A stretch of DNA of 64,000 nt from Rehmannia glutinosa. Lineage: Eukaryota > Streptophyta > Magnoliopsida > Lamiales > Orobanchaceae. Of the stretch, positions 1 through 10,289 are shown piece by piece; position 1 is the first letter of the stretch; the number at the start of each line of letters is the position of its first letter. The stretch covers positions 46,227,335-46,291,334 of the forward strand of contig CM071930.1 of assembly GCA_016081115.2 (NCBI GenBank), read 5' to 3'. Position numbers and translations under genes: made by a program. The notes beneath the pieces are model-generated. The model had not been told where the DNA came from, did no database searches, and saw nothing but the letters and a program-made list of their open reading frames with translations.

Positions 1-1000
1 ACAATGGATTTACCAAAGGCAAAGTGGACAGAACACTCTTCAGAATTCAAGATGAAGAGAGCATACTGCTTGTTCAAATATATGTGGATGATATCATTTT
101 TGGATCCACAAACAAAGATCTGTGGATAAGTTCTCAAACCTCATGCAAGGCAAATTTGAAATGAGCATGATGGGAGAGTCGACCTTCTTCCTAGGACTTC
201 AAGTTAAACAGTTGAAAGATGGAACCTTCATAAGTCAAACAAAGTACACCAAAGATTTAATGAAGAAATTTGGTATGGAAGAGAAGTCTTCTCGTGAAAA
301 TACCAATGAATACATCGATCAAGATGGACATGGATGCGATGGTAAAGTCAGAGATCAAACAAGATACGAGCACTTATTGGATCACCGCTTCTATTTAACA
401 AAGAAGGTGCCGGACATCACCTTTGCAAAGACGTGTATGTGCAAGATTTCAATCGCACCAAAGGAGAGCCATATGACTCGCACTAAGAGAATCCTAAGAT
501 ATTTGAAGGGATGCCAGAAAGTCGGCTTATGGTATCCAAAGGAAGGTGGATTCAAGCTTATTGTTTACTCAGACTCAGACTATGTTGGATGTAGAGTTCA
601 CAGGAAGAGTACTTCAGGCACCTGTCAAATGCTTGGAAACAGATTGGTTTCCTGGTTTAGCAAGAAGCAAAACTCAATAGCCACATCCACACAAGGAGGC
701 AGTACATAGATGTGGCAACAAGCCCAAGTCTTATGGATGAGACGACAGCTGAGAGACTATGAAATTGAAGAAAAAGAGATTCCAATTATGTGTGATAACA
801 CAAGTGCTATTGCAATCACTCAGAATCCTGTGTTGCATTCAAGAACAAAGCACATTGATGTCAGATATCGTTTCATAAGAGATCATGTTGAAAAGAAAGA
901 TATCATTTTGGAATACATCTCAACTGATAAATAGTTAGCTGACATATTCACCAAGCCCTTATGTGAATCAAGATTTGAAGAGCTTAAGCATGAGCTCTTC
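1..1000 (+). pseudogene. SIRE-type copia reverse transcriptase-RNase H, broken
   Basis: This encodes the C-terminal half of a copia polyprotein. The RT catalytic box YVDD lies at 81-92, followed by the lineage-typical stretches KFEMSMMGE and FFLGLQVKQ. RNase H follows with SDSDYVGC and, near the end, CDNTSAIAITQ, RTKHIDVRYRFIRDHV and ADIFTKPL. The frame breaks near 117 (a base lost before DKFSN), ends at a stop at 707-709 inside RNase H, and has another stop at 932-934 just before ADIFTKP. It closely resembles the RT/RNase H of element B (44210-45775), so both are SIRE-lineage. It cannot make functional enzyme. Confidence 0.88.
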
Positions 1001-1002
1001 GA

Positions 1003-1375
1003 TGTGTTGGAGAGTTTGTTGCTCTTCAAGTCGGAAGGTTGTGGTAATCTTCACAAGGTGCCGTTGCAAGAAGATTGTGGTAATCTTCTAGGGAGATTGT
1101 GATAATCTTCAAAGAGGTGTTGTAAGGTGATGTTGTAATAGTCTTGGTAACTATTTATAAATTCTTTTTCTTTTTGAAATCCATCCCGGAGATACTGGGA
1201 TGGTAGAGGATTAGGCCCTAGGTGGGTTGAACCTCTATAAATCGACGTGTGTTGTTTACTTCCCGCACTTCCATTCTTGTCTTTGCTTATTACATTCGAA
1301 AAATAGGGCATAGTCGAGAAAATGGGCATAATCTATTCACCCCCCTCCAGATTATCGTAGCTACTTGGACTTACA
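1003..1375 (+). repeat. 3' portion of a copia LTR (D family)
   Basis: The sequence repeats the core motif GATTGTGGTAATCTTC several times and shares long identical blocks with 62640-63048, including the stretch with AGGATTAGGCCCTAGGTGGG and the stretch CGACGTGTGTTGTTTAC. It ends in TTACA. The U3 part and the start of this LTR are absent. The small antisense reading frame over it is not a gene. Confidence 0.82.
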
Positions 1376-2460
1376 CAATGTTCTACTCGCGTAGTAGATG
1401 GCTCTGAATAACTTATCCCTTTTCTGACCGAGAACAGTCCCTACTGCGAAGTCACTGGCATCACACATCAGCTCAAAGGGCTGACTCCAATCCGGAACTA
1501 CTAGAATTGGTGCGGTCACCAACGCCTTCTTCAGAATCTCGAATGCCTGCAAGCAATTATCGCAAAAATTGAAAGCAGTATCTTTTTCTAGTAATTGACT
1601 CAAAGGTTTAGTAATTTTAGAAAAGTCACGAATAAACCTTCTGTAGAATTCGGCGTGCCCTAAGAAACTTCTGATTGCTTTTTCATTTGTCGGAGGTGGT
1701 AGTTTCTCAATTGCCACAATCTTTGCTCTGTCCACTTCTAAACCTGCAGAAGAAACTCGGTGACCAAGTACTATGCCATCACGTACCATAAAATGGCACT
1801 TTTCCCAATTCAGTACAAGATTAGTTTCTTCGCATCTCTGTAAAACTAGAGAAAGATTGTGAAGGTAATGATCAAAAGAATCCCCAAAGACAGAAAAATC
1901 ATCCATGAACACCTCCATAATTGTCTCGATAAGATCATGAAAAATAGCCATCATACAACGGTGAAAAGTCGCGGGTGCATTACATAGTCCGAATGGCATT
2001 CTGCGAAATGCAAACGTACCATAGGGACATGTAAATATCATTTTCTCCTGGTCCTCCGGTGCAATCATGATTTAATTGTACCCGGAGTAACCATCTAGAA
2101 AACAATAATAATAAAACCCCGCTAAACGATCTATCATATCAATAAAGGGGAGGGGAAAGTAATCTTTACGAGTTGCATCATTAAGTTTTCTATAATCAAT
2201 ACAAATAAGCCACCCAGTAACTACCCTAGCAGCAATCAATTCATCGTTCTCATTCTTCACTACAGCCACCCCCCTTTCTTTGGTACCACTTGTACCGGAC
2301 TTACACAAGAACTATCGGATATAGCATATACGATCCCTGCATCTAACCATTTCAAAACTTCTTTCCTAACAACTTCTTGCATAATAGGGTTCAATCGCCT
2401 TTGATTTTGCACTGAAGGTTTATACACATCTTCCATCCGAATTTTATGCATGACAATCGA
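1376..2460 (-). pseudogene. Athila reverse transcriptase and beginning of RNase H
   Basis: Reading on the minus strand from 2451, the segments are VYKPSVQNQRRLNP, the RT N-terminal fingers ending VPKKGG, the palm with YRKLND, and the catalytic FMDD in VFMDDFSVFG (about 1900-1920). The connection domain (LGHRVSSAGLEVD, RSFLGHAEFYRRFI) and an RNase H start (CDASDFAVGTVLGQ) follow. Breaks seen: a one-base loss at the six-G run after VPKKGG (about 2270) and a stop replacing the Gln of GYNQ at about 2069-2071. The 3' part is removed by copia I. Outside these lesions the reading frame is well conserved, so the copy is not very old. Confidence 0.88.
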
Positions 2461-3440
2461 TGGACTTATGCCTTTTAAATCAGATATTGATCATCCTAGT
2501 GCAGACTTATATTTTCTCAACACCCTGAGCAATTTATCAAGCTGAGATAAAGTTAAAAGGGATGATACGATTACCAAATTTGTGTTGTTTGCCCCAAAGA
2601 ATGCGTATTTGAGATGTTCGTAATAATGGCTTGAGTTAAAGGTCGAATTAAGGTGTTCGGGTTCACACACGGCTGCCCGTGCGCGCACGCATGGGTCGTC
2701 GTTCTTTGTATCCGTCCGCTTCGGCATCACGCATGGGCTGACCGTGCGCACACGCACGGGTCATGCATTTTTCATCTTGTTCAATATTACCTTCAGCACC
2801 ACGCACGGGCAGATCGTGCGTTTCCGCACGGGCCGTGCGTGGTTGTGAAACTGCCTCTCTTAGTTCTTTCTTCTCATTTTTGCCTTTCGCGCTTTTTGGT
2901 ATTTCCTGCATATTATCTAGAGCACAAACATAGTCATACAAGTCTTGATTATCGAGACCAAGTATTACACTTGACGTCGAACATGAATGGGTTAAACCAA
3001 ACTCTAAATCGTCCTGCGACAATGTATGATCTACATAATCATCAATGTATGAATCAACTACTTCTATGAAATTGCAGTTCTCAACACTATTATTAAATTG
3101 CATAGCCTTATAGATAGAAGATAAAACATGCTCATCATTAACCCGTAATGTGAGCTCTCCTTTTTGCACATCTATCAATGCCTTCCGGTGGCTAGGAATG
3201 GACGCCCAAGTATCAGAGGGACGTCGCGGTCTTCCTCCATGTCGAGTACTAAGAAATCCATAGGGAATATGAATTTGTCGACTTTCACAAGCACATCTGC
3301 TATGATCCCCTTAGGATACGTGAGTGATGGATCTGCAAGTTGCAAGGTGACTGTGGTTGGCTTCACTTCTCATAATCCAAGTTTCCTGAAAATGCACAAA
3401 GGCATGTGATTATTGATATTGTGTTGAGCTCTTTCCGGTG
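2461..3440 (-). pseudogene. Athila protease C-terminal half and protease-RT spacer
   Basis: The minus strand encodes a retropepsin-like stretch, KPTTVTLQLADPSLTYPKG followed by DVLVKVDKFIFPMDF and VPLILGRPFLATGRH. This is the flap and second half of a gypsy protease. The DLGAS active-site region that should precede it (about 3400-3440) is scrambled. After it comes an acidic linker (about 3178-2880) and an Arg/Ala/His-rich tail encoded by the GC-rich block at 2655-2845. The frame shifts between protease and linker near 3175. The equivalent, better preserved protease is in element C at 57835-58570. Confidence 0.75.
2655..2845. repeat. GC-rich block of inverted CACGG / CCGTG words
   Basis: This 190-bp island contains repeated GCACGG and CCGTGC words in both orientations, for example GCACGGGCCGTGC near 2825-2837, with CGCACG and CGTGCG copies spaced 30-50 bp apart. 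It is far more CpG-rich than its surroundings. Similar inverted words occur in the LTRs of Athila elements F (30890-31135) and C (56175-56350). Confidence 0.7.
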
Positions 3441-3470
3441 CATAGCAGGTAGGTCAAGGGCCTTATGAAA

Positions 3471-3870
3471 AGAAATAATTATAAATAATATATTTCAATG
3501 CATTTTGTGCACTTCTGGTAAAATATCTTATAATGCATTTGCATTTGTATTACATTGTTCATTAAGCATGCATGGCTTTCACTTACTGGGCATTAGCTCA
3601 CGTAGTTCATGCGTTGTAGGTGAGTCTAGTGATGCTGGATTTCATGAGCTTACTAGGCAGGCTGCTAAAGCTCCTACAGGTTATTGAGGACAGTGTACAT
3701 AGATGACGACCTGTTGGGCTAGGTTGATGGGTCACCTTTCTTTTTGGTCTTGTATTATATTTTAATTTAGGGTTGTACCCTCTTTTGAAAACTCTGATGT
3801 AAATATGTACATGTAAAAATCTGGGTGACGTGAGTTATACATTTGATGACATGGATGTCGGTTGTGCCTA
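3471..3870 (+). repeat. Probable chromovirus-like gypsy LTR fragment
   Basis: About 400 bp hold the string CACTTACTGGGCATTAGCTCACG, which resembles the ACTGAG...CTCA block seen in LTR remnants at 9460 and 17100. A later stretch is rich in TTGTA and ATGTAAAT, like the 3' half of a gypsy LTR. Neither terminus is certain. The short plus-strand reading frame at 3505-3687 is probably fortuitous. The next 180 bp, up to the gag remnant at 4049, show nothing I can assign. Confidence 0.4.
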
Positions 3871-4048
3871 ATAACAGGGTTGGTTACCTACTGTGCTTGT
3901 GGACATGGCTTGTCCTTCTCTTATGAATGAGTTATCTTGCTTGTTAGTTGTTAAAATGTCACAGGGACAAAACAAAAAGAAAAAATTATTACATGTATTA
4001 AATTGAGTTTGTGGCTGAGTTTTACTATTTATATATTTTCCAGTAGTA

Positions 4049-5332
4049 CTAATAGGGGTGGGCGTCACAGTCACTATCACTAGAATCTGAATGAGATGAG
4101 TTAGAGTATACCTCATCTTCTTGATCTTTTGAATCTTGTTCTTTGGCCATGAGGCAGATCATATCCTCTTCCTCATTATCACTAGAGTAGTCTGTTTCAC
4201 TACTATCCGAGTTTCTTTGTTCCTTACACTTGGTCAAGTTTCAACATTCTCAACAAACCAACATGGATTTCTTTTCTTCTTGTATCATTTCTCCGAAGAC
4301 TTTTTTATCCTCTTCATTTCTATATTTGTTGATGGTGGATAAGGACACCAACAAAAAAAATGTCCTGGTTGTCTCGGTTCAGCCACGAAGACAGTTCTCG
4401 ATTCTCGCAAGTCGCTCTCTCGATCCTACGATTATCGGCTCTACGATATTCGATTCTTTGATGTTCAACTCTCTTGGGTGGCCTATCCTCCCTTGCTTTG
4501 GAGGGTGCTAAGTGTCTTCTTGAGGATTCACCCTTGTTCCTTTTCTAGTTCTTATTAAAGAACTTGTTGAACCTTTTACCATTAGGGCAATTTCCTCCTG
4601 GTCTATTGTTTTCTTTGGCTCAGCTTTCTTCCCTTCACTAGTTATTAGTGCATCTGTCTTGGGCACAGTTGTTTCTTCTTGCTCCTTTCTTCTCAACTCA
4701 AACTCATATGCCTTGAGGTATGAGAATAGCTCATGATTTGATGTTTTGGAGAGGGTCATGACCTTCATTTCCCACTCAGCTGGGAGAGACCTCAGGATTT
4801 TCATATGCATCTCCTTCTGTGTGTACTCCTTTCCCAGAGCTGAAAGCTCATTGGTGATTTATGTAAATTTGGCATCCACCTGGTCTAGACTTTCACCTGC
4901 AATCATTTTGAAATTTTCAAATTTTTGGACTGCAACAGTTAATTTGTTTCTTTGATTTGTTCAGATCCTTCACAAATCAAAGTAAATTTTTCCCAAATAT
5001 TTTTGGCAGATTTGCAAGATTTGACTTTGTTAAACATAGCCTTGTCCAAGGTTTTGTAAAGGATGTCCTTGGCAACATTGTCAAGATTGTATCTTTTTCT
5101 GTCTTTGTTGGTCCATTCACAACGAAGCTTTTCAACCATAGCAGGTTTGGGCTCTTCTGCAGCATCCTCTCCTTCAGCTAGAGGTGCTCTCTTATAGCAG
5201 TGTTGACCTTTAGAATTTGTAGTGGCCCATCCTCTATCACTAGCCATATTTCATCGTGCAAAGCTGATAGATGAGCATGCATACAAATTTTCCAGTCATC
5301 AAACTCTCCCATAGAGAAAGATTTGCTTCCAT
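4049..5332 (-). pseudogene. SIRE-type copia gag, broken
   Basis: The gag start is placed at the ATG at 5332 (MEANL...), as in element B at 49642. The minus strand then gives WLVIEDGP-like text, the UBN2-type capsid segment WTNKDRKRYNLDNVAKDIL and KSCKSAKNIWEKF, and, after a frame change near 4810-4939, LRSLPAEWEMKVMTLSK and ELFSYLKAYEFELRRKEQ. A degraded zinc knuckle (QPGHFF) sits near 4340-4375. An acidic Ser/Asp tail (SDSSETDYSSDNEEED) runs to 4049. At least three frame breaks are present. Confidence 0.82.
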
Positions 5333-5443
5333 GATAATAACTTTACTTTTGAAATAAAAGCTTTAAAAACTCAAGTATTGTTTCTTTTGAAAAGACTAAG
5401 ATCTAGTTCAATAACCAGTGCGGAAGGCTCAGCGAACCAACCG

Positions 5444-5456
5444 TTATGATACCACT
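5444..5456 (-). promoter_or_regulatory. Primer-binding site (initiator tRNA-Met type) of copia H
   Basis: Immediately after the LTR terminus the minus strand reads AGTGGTATCATAA. This fits the copia consensus TGGTATCAGAGC, which pairs with the 3' end of initiator tRNA-Met. The position fixes the 3' end of the LTR at 5457. Confidence 0.8.
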
Positions 5457-6899
5457 TGTAGGTCCCAATGGGTGAGTAGTAAGGTTTAGAGGAGGGGTGA
5501 ATAAACCTTACCAAATTTCCGATTTAGTCCATTTAAATATTTTCAGAATTAACACAAGTCGATTTGGGTCCTTGAGGAACAAATAGGTTGGCTTACTCAA
5601 AGAAAGTTACCAACTCAACAGACTCGACTAAAGTTGTTGATAATATAACTCAGTTGGTATCAGCTAACACTTAACTTAACAGTTGATTTGGTTTTTGTTC
5701 AGCGGAAGACTTTTCACCCTTGTTGTTTTAAACTTGTTTTTCAACACTTATTTTTTGCAATTGTTATTATCAGTTGAGTTTAGCAATTATAACTTAACAG
5801 TACATATAAATGATATGCAAGAAATTAAAGTGATGTAAGTAAATATGACACAAGCAATTTTATAGTGGTTCGAGGATGGGGTAATTCTTCTAATTCACTC
5901 TTCTCCAACTCCTGAGGAATCCACTAAGTAACAAATCTTGGTTACAAAGCAGTCAACAGTCCGAGTCAGCCTCGATCACACAATTGGCTGCTCATGGGAC
6001 TCAGCTTCTTCATAAAATAGTTGTCTTGCTACTTCAGCTTCCTCGAACTCTTGGAATTTATCATACAACCTTCCAACGAGCCCAAACCTTTTGGTTCCAA
6101 CTTGAACCTTACTACTTCTCCTTCAACCTTGGAGACTTGGTGAAGTAATCTTTCCTTCACTTTGAGTGTATTGGATTGAGTTCCTTTGATTTTAGGCTTG
6201 AGGATTATCTTTAAAAGTTTGAGAGTTTTTGCGGTTTGCTTGAATGCTTGTATGCTTGTAAAATGAACTCGGTAACCTTCTCTCACTTGCTTCCTCAGCC
6301 TTTTATAGTGCATTCAAAAATATATCCGTTGAAGAGAAAGACATATATTTCAAATCTCACTCGTAGGTTGTGGCATGTCTTGTCCTTGCAAAGCATTAAT
6401 GAGGATCATACCATAATTTTAATGCATTGTATCATTTCATTGGTCTCTCGCAAGTTTTCAGGTACATTCTATTGGTTCCTTGTTTTTTGCACTCTTTCAG
6501 AACAACTTTATTGATGGCAGCCTGACACAGGCCTATTTCCAGCAAAACCTTAACTTGTGTTGACAATGGATCTCTATCAACTTTCTTCAAGTCTTGTCTG
6601 TTGTATACCCCTTTAACATTCGATTTCAATCATTATGGAATGACTTAGTTGTCGGTCGGTGACCGAGATGCAGACCAAATCACTTGACCGATCATTCACT
6701 TTGCTTCACACAATTGATACACAGCTGGGTCTTCTTCTTCAATCTTCAGTCGACTCTTGTAATCTTCAACTTAGCTGACTCCAACCAGCTCAAATAGTCA
6801 TATCTATTAAAAGTTGAATTACAAAGAAAATGAGGTGTCAACTTCCTATTCTAAGATTTACATGGTATAATCAAAATCTAAACATAAATTTTCCTAACA
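5457..6899 (-). repeat. 5' LTR of copia H (SIRE family of A/B/E)
   Basis: This is a 1443-bp LTR. It starts TGTTAGGAAAATTT at 6899 and ends CTACA at 5457 (minus strand). A TATA box (TATAAAAG on the minus strand) lies at about 6301-6309, roughly 590 bp into the LTR. Other shared blocks with the family are the terminal GTAAGGTTTAGA...GAATAAACCTTACC segment near 5480-5510 and GATGGGGTAATTCTTCTAAT near 5875. Small reading frames inside it are not genes. Confidence 0.88.
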
Positions 6900-8938
6900 C
6901 CTCTTATCACACATCTTCATTTTGCTGATGATTCTCTCATTTTTTTGTTAAGACAAGGAGTCCAAAGCTAGAATACTAAAGGACATTCTTGATAAATACC
7001 ATATCTTGTCAAGGCAATTGGTGAATTTTGATAAATCCTATGTTTTCTTCAGTGCCAATACCTCCCCCTCCCAAATTCCAAGAAAAACATCTGTCAGATT
7101 CTTCAGGGCATCAAGATGCAAAAATCTTGTAGATACATGGGCCTTCTTCTTGGCATTGGTAGGTCTAAGAAAGAAATTTTCAATTATGTTCTGGACTCTG
7201 TTCAGAAAAGAATTCAAAACTGGAAAATACTTTTCTTGCTACAGCTGGTAAGGATGTCTTGATTAGATCTATTTCGGAAGCACTCCCAGATTTTGTCATG
7301 TCTTGTTTTAAATTCCCAGTTGGCATTTGTATGGGCATCAGTCAGTTGGCTTCTAATTTTTGGTGGGGGATTTCTGAGGGAGGTCATAATAAAAATTATT
7401 GGAAAGCATGGAATTTAATATCTACTCCTAAGAATGAGGGGGGTTTGGGCTTTCACGACCTTAAATTGTTTAATGAAGCCCTCTTGGCTAAGAAATTATG
7501 GAGATTGTTTGAACAACAAAACCTCTTTGTCAGTAGAGTTCTTAAAGCTAAATATTATCCAAATGAGAGTTTCATTGGGGTTGGGGTTTCTAGTGGTGCA
7601 TCATGGTTGTGGAAGAGTTGGATGGAGGTTAGAGCCATTATTGTTAAAGGGAGGAGATTTGATATTGGGGATGGGAAATCTATTAAAATTTGGACTGATC
7701 CTTGGATCCCTAAGTCTTTTGGTTTTATCCCTAACCATATGAACTCTTCATTGGTTGTTTCAATTCCTAGATTGGTGTGTGATCTTTTTAATGCATGGGG
7801 GTCTTCTTGGAATGAAAGTTTAATCCATCAACTTTTCTTAAAAGAAGATGCTTCTAACATCTTACAAATTTCCATTCCAAGTACAGTCCAAGATGATAGA
7901 GTGGTGTGGCATTTTGATCATAAGGGAATATTTTTAGTTAAGTCAGCATATCAATGCTTGATTAGTGAAAAGATGGTAGTTATTGCTCAAGCCGAGTGCA
8001 TCGGATCTAGAGAGAAAAAAATGAAAATCTGGGACTGTGTTTTGAGAATGAAGGTACACTAAAACTTAAGTTCTTTTTGTAGAAATGTTGTCATGACATT
8101 CTACCAGTGAAAAAGAATATTTTTAAGAAAGGAATCAAAAATGATACAAGCTGCCAACTGTGTGGGATGGAAGAGAAGACTATGGATCACTTTGTTTTCA
8201 AATGTGGTAGAGCTAGAACGGTTTGGAAGCTCTCTCTTGTTATTTGGGATGGTATGGAGCAGAATAAAATTTTCTTTTTGATTGGTGGCAAAACCTTTGT
8301 TGCCTTAGAGGAGATGGCAACAATAATGTTAGAATCGATCTTACTACATACATTTTGTGGTGGCTTTGGAAGACTAGAAATCTCTGGACGTTTCAACAAA
8401 CTTGAAAGCCCGAGAGCGCAATTATTCAGGTTGCACTATTCGATTGGAACGAATTTAAGGAGGCTAATTCAATGGCCTCTGTGTGATTTTGGTTCGGGCT
8501 ATTTGGGATCTGTTCTACTTTTTGCTGGTGAGGTAGGATCTTTACTGATCAGTGCCTCGTGTCCTTGGTTGTTCTGATTGCTGGGATGTGGAGTTTTTTT
8601 CTAGGGATTTTTTCGAATTCAATGGATTTTTTGGCCTTGAAGTCAGTCTTCTTCCTTTGCTGTTGGTTTAAAGAATGTTGATGTTGGTGATTATGTTTTC
8701 TCTACTTTAGTTTTTTGTTGATCTGTGAGCTCTTCTATAATGAGTAGCATCATTTCCTCTTTTTCTGGACAGTTAATTTTTTGATTCGACGTTGAATCTG
8801 TTCAGCTGCTTGATCTTCCTTTATTGTGAAGGTTTTTCTTTTTTGGCCATTATTGGGTCCAAATTGAAGGTGACGTAGTTATACTTTGGTTCGTTGAGTT
8901 TCTATAAAATTGCTATCGTTTCGATAAAAAAAAATCCC
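6900..8938 (+). mobile_element. 5'-truncated L1-type LINE
   Basis: The plus strand holds the last third of a LINE ORF2, a 3' untranslated stretch (8578-8925), and a terminal A-run at 8927-8935. The left edge at 6900 is the junction with copia H, so the upstream half of this LINE is displaced or deleted. The following sequence is a gypsy LTR-like region. Confidence 0.8.
6905..8577 (+). pseudogene. LINE ORF2 C-terminal part (RT palm end and zf-RVT)
   Basis: The RT catalytic box FADDS is visible at 6918-6935 (HFADDS). It is followed by the thumb region with FDKSYVFFSANTS, LPDFVMSCFKFPVG and NFWWGISEGGHNKNYWKAW. Then come the conserved GGLGFHDLKLFNEALLAKKLW, GDGKSIKIWTDPWIP and a zf-RVT-like Cys stretch (CQLCGMEEKTMDHFVFKCGRA, near 8150-8220). 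Frames change near 7000, 7255 and 8062-8107. No RNase H is evident after it, unlike the LINE at 10185. Non-functional. Confidence 0.8.
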
Positions 8939-9821
8939 ATTATTCAGAAAATTCGAATAGCCCTTTCTTCTTTTCTGATATTCCAAAAACACCCCAACAC
9001 CCTTTTAAAGTCTCATATCAACCATTTAACTTCTTAAATTCATATTTTGACCAAAACTTTCAGATCAATATTATAAAGGTTTTTTTTTCAAATATTCAAT
9101 TCAAGCCACTCTTCTTTATTTATTATTTTTAAGTCAAGAATTTCCTGAAATATTATTTAAATATTTTATTTTTAATTGTGGAAACTCATTCTTATGAGGT
9201 CTAGATTTACAAGCAAGCACGCATTTGATATTTCTGCATTTTATTTGAGGTGGGGTTTTATTGCTTTTGTTTACTTTAAATGTCATGTTTAATTGTTAGT
9301 TGCATGTTCGTGTTAAATATGACTCGAGACTTTGAGACTATTTGTACTTAAATGTACACGAGACTTTGAGAGTAGTTGTACTTAATTGTACACGAGACTA
9401 TGATCATTTTCCATGAATATTTATGCTAATTTATGCATGTGCATTTAACTTTAACAATTGCTTCCCCACTGAGTTGACGATAACTCACCCCAAAAATTTT
9501 AACATTTCAGGTTGAGGAGTCCGTCATGGCGCCTGGGGTGAATTGATCATGGATAATTTATTTATTGTCAAATTTTCATTAGTAGTAGAAATTTATTAAA
9601 CAATGTTGGTTATTTTTAAATTTTTGCACTTTTAAAAACGCATCCATGCCTTAGTTATTTCATTTGTTTATGAAGGATGGAATATTTAATTTAATTTATT
9701 TTTATTCTTTTGGTACAAAATAGATGAATCATTTTCCGTTAAAGTTTTAGCCATTACCATGAATTTGTTATTCCGTGGTTATTATTTTGCGTAGTTGCAT
9801 TTTCTAAAAATTAGGCGCTAC
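8939..9821 (+). repeat. Chromovirus-like gypsy LTR remnant K1
   Basis: This is about 880 bp of AT-rich sequence with the block CCACTGAGTTGACGATAACT near 9465-9485, then CATTTCAGGTTGAGGAG, and a terminus GGCGCTACA at 9821. These blocks and their order resemble those of the remnant ending GGGACGTTACA at 17408, and such LTR ends are typical of Tekay-like chromoviruses. The 5' end is not identified because the LINE tail abuts it. No internal chromovirus coding region is present in the window. Confidence 0.55.
9321..9403 (+). repeat. 34-bp tandem repeat, about 2.4 copies
   Basis: The unit CGAGACTTTGAGACTA followed by TTTGTACTTAAATGTACA repeats twice and then partly a third time (CGAGACTATGAT). 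It lies inside LTR remnant K1. Confidence 0.75.
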
Positions 9822-10171
9822 AAAGTGCGATTCGAGAGCGTGAGAGAGAAAAGAAACCGAGGGGAGGGATTCGATAGATAGAGACGTAATATAGAGCAAA
9901 TTGAGAGAATTGGGCTTTTTGGGCTTGGTGATTAAGGATTTATTTGGGGTTTTAATTTTAGAGACAGGAACTTGGGGATTGAAATCAGATTTTAGGATCT
10001 TGGAAAATTGAGAGAGTGAAAAGTATGGGGTGATGTGCTAAAGTGGGTTTTTTTCGGGAATAAGTTGATTGTTGAGATTTAATGAGGGATTAGAAATTTG
10101 AGGAGTTTACAATTTAAATTCGTTGAAATAAGAAGGTAATGTGCAATTGGTTTATAGAATTGGGTGATTAG
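9822..10171. other. Unassigned 350 bp between LTR K1 and the LINE target site
   Basis: The sequence is purine-rich on the plus strand (AGAGAGAAAAGAAACC, GGGGAGGGATTC) and continues, once the LINE is removed, into 15616 onward. It contains GGGCTTTTTGGGCTT, which resembles paired TGGGCT promoter words. It may be the 5' region of a lost gene or the inside of a gypsy element. I see no reading frame. Confidence 0.3.
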
Positions 10172-10184
10172 AAATTAATGATTT
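10172..10184. repeat. Target-site duplication of the LINE, left copy
   Basis: AAATTAATGATTT at 10172-10184 is repeated exactly at 15603-15615, directly after the LINE poly-A. A 13-bp duplication is in the normal range for L1-type target-primed insertion. Confidence 0.85.
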
Positions 10185-10289
10185 TTAATGAATCCTCTCC
10201 TCTGTCGAGAGTCCTGATATCCTGTCCTCTGTTGAGCGTATAACATTTCCCATAGTTTTTATTCATTTTAGTTTTTAAATTACTGAATT

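Larger units (their letters stand above)
1..1375 (+). mobile_element. Ty1/copia fragment I: 3' end of pol plus 3' end of an LTR
   Basis: The left edge enters a copia element inside reverse transcriptase and continues through RNase H. At about base 1003 it jumps into the last 370 bp of an LTR that matches the LTR of element D at 62640-63048. The LTR ends in TTACA at 1375, the same terminus as D, and Athila sequence J starts at the next base, so this is the true 3' end of an insertion into J. The 5 bp after it are CAATG; the partner duplication would lie left of the window. The polypurine tract and the upstream part of the LTR are missing, so an internal deletion has joined pol to the LTR. Confidence 0.85.
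1376..3470 (-). mobile_element. Athila-type Ty3/gypsy remnant J
   Basis: On the minus strand this reads protease remnant, a charged spacer, reverse transcriptase and the start of RNase H, in the usual gypsy order. It is cut at 1375 by copia I and fades out near 3470, where a different LTR-like sequence begins. Wording such as YRKLNDATRKD, FLDGYSGYN, APEDQEKM, CPYGTFAFRRMPFGLC and FMDDFSVFG is characteristic of the Athila branch. No LTR of its own is visible here. Confidence 0.88.
4049..6899 (-). mobile_element. Ty1/copia element H: LTR, PBS and gag only
   Basis: On the minus strand an LTR (6899 to 5457) is followed at once by a primer-binding site and a gag reading frame. Pol, the env-like region and the second LTR are missing to the left. 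The LTR belongs to the same family as those at 29372, 33794, 37577 and 49766. The element abuts LINE sequence at 6900, so it probably inserted into the LINE at 6900. No matching duplication is visible at the truncated left end. Confidence 0.85.
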
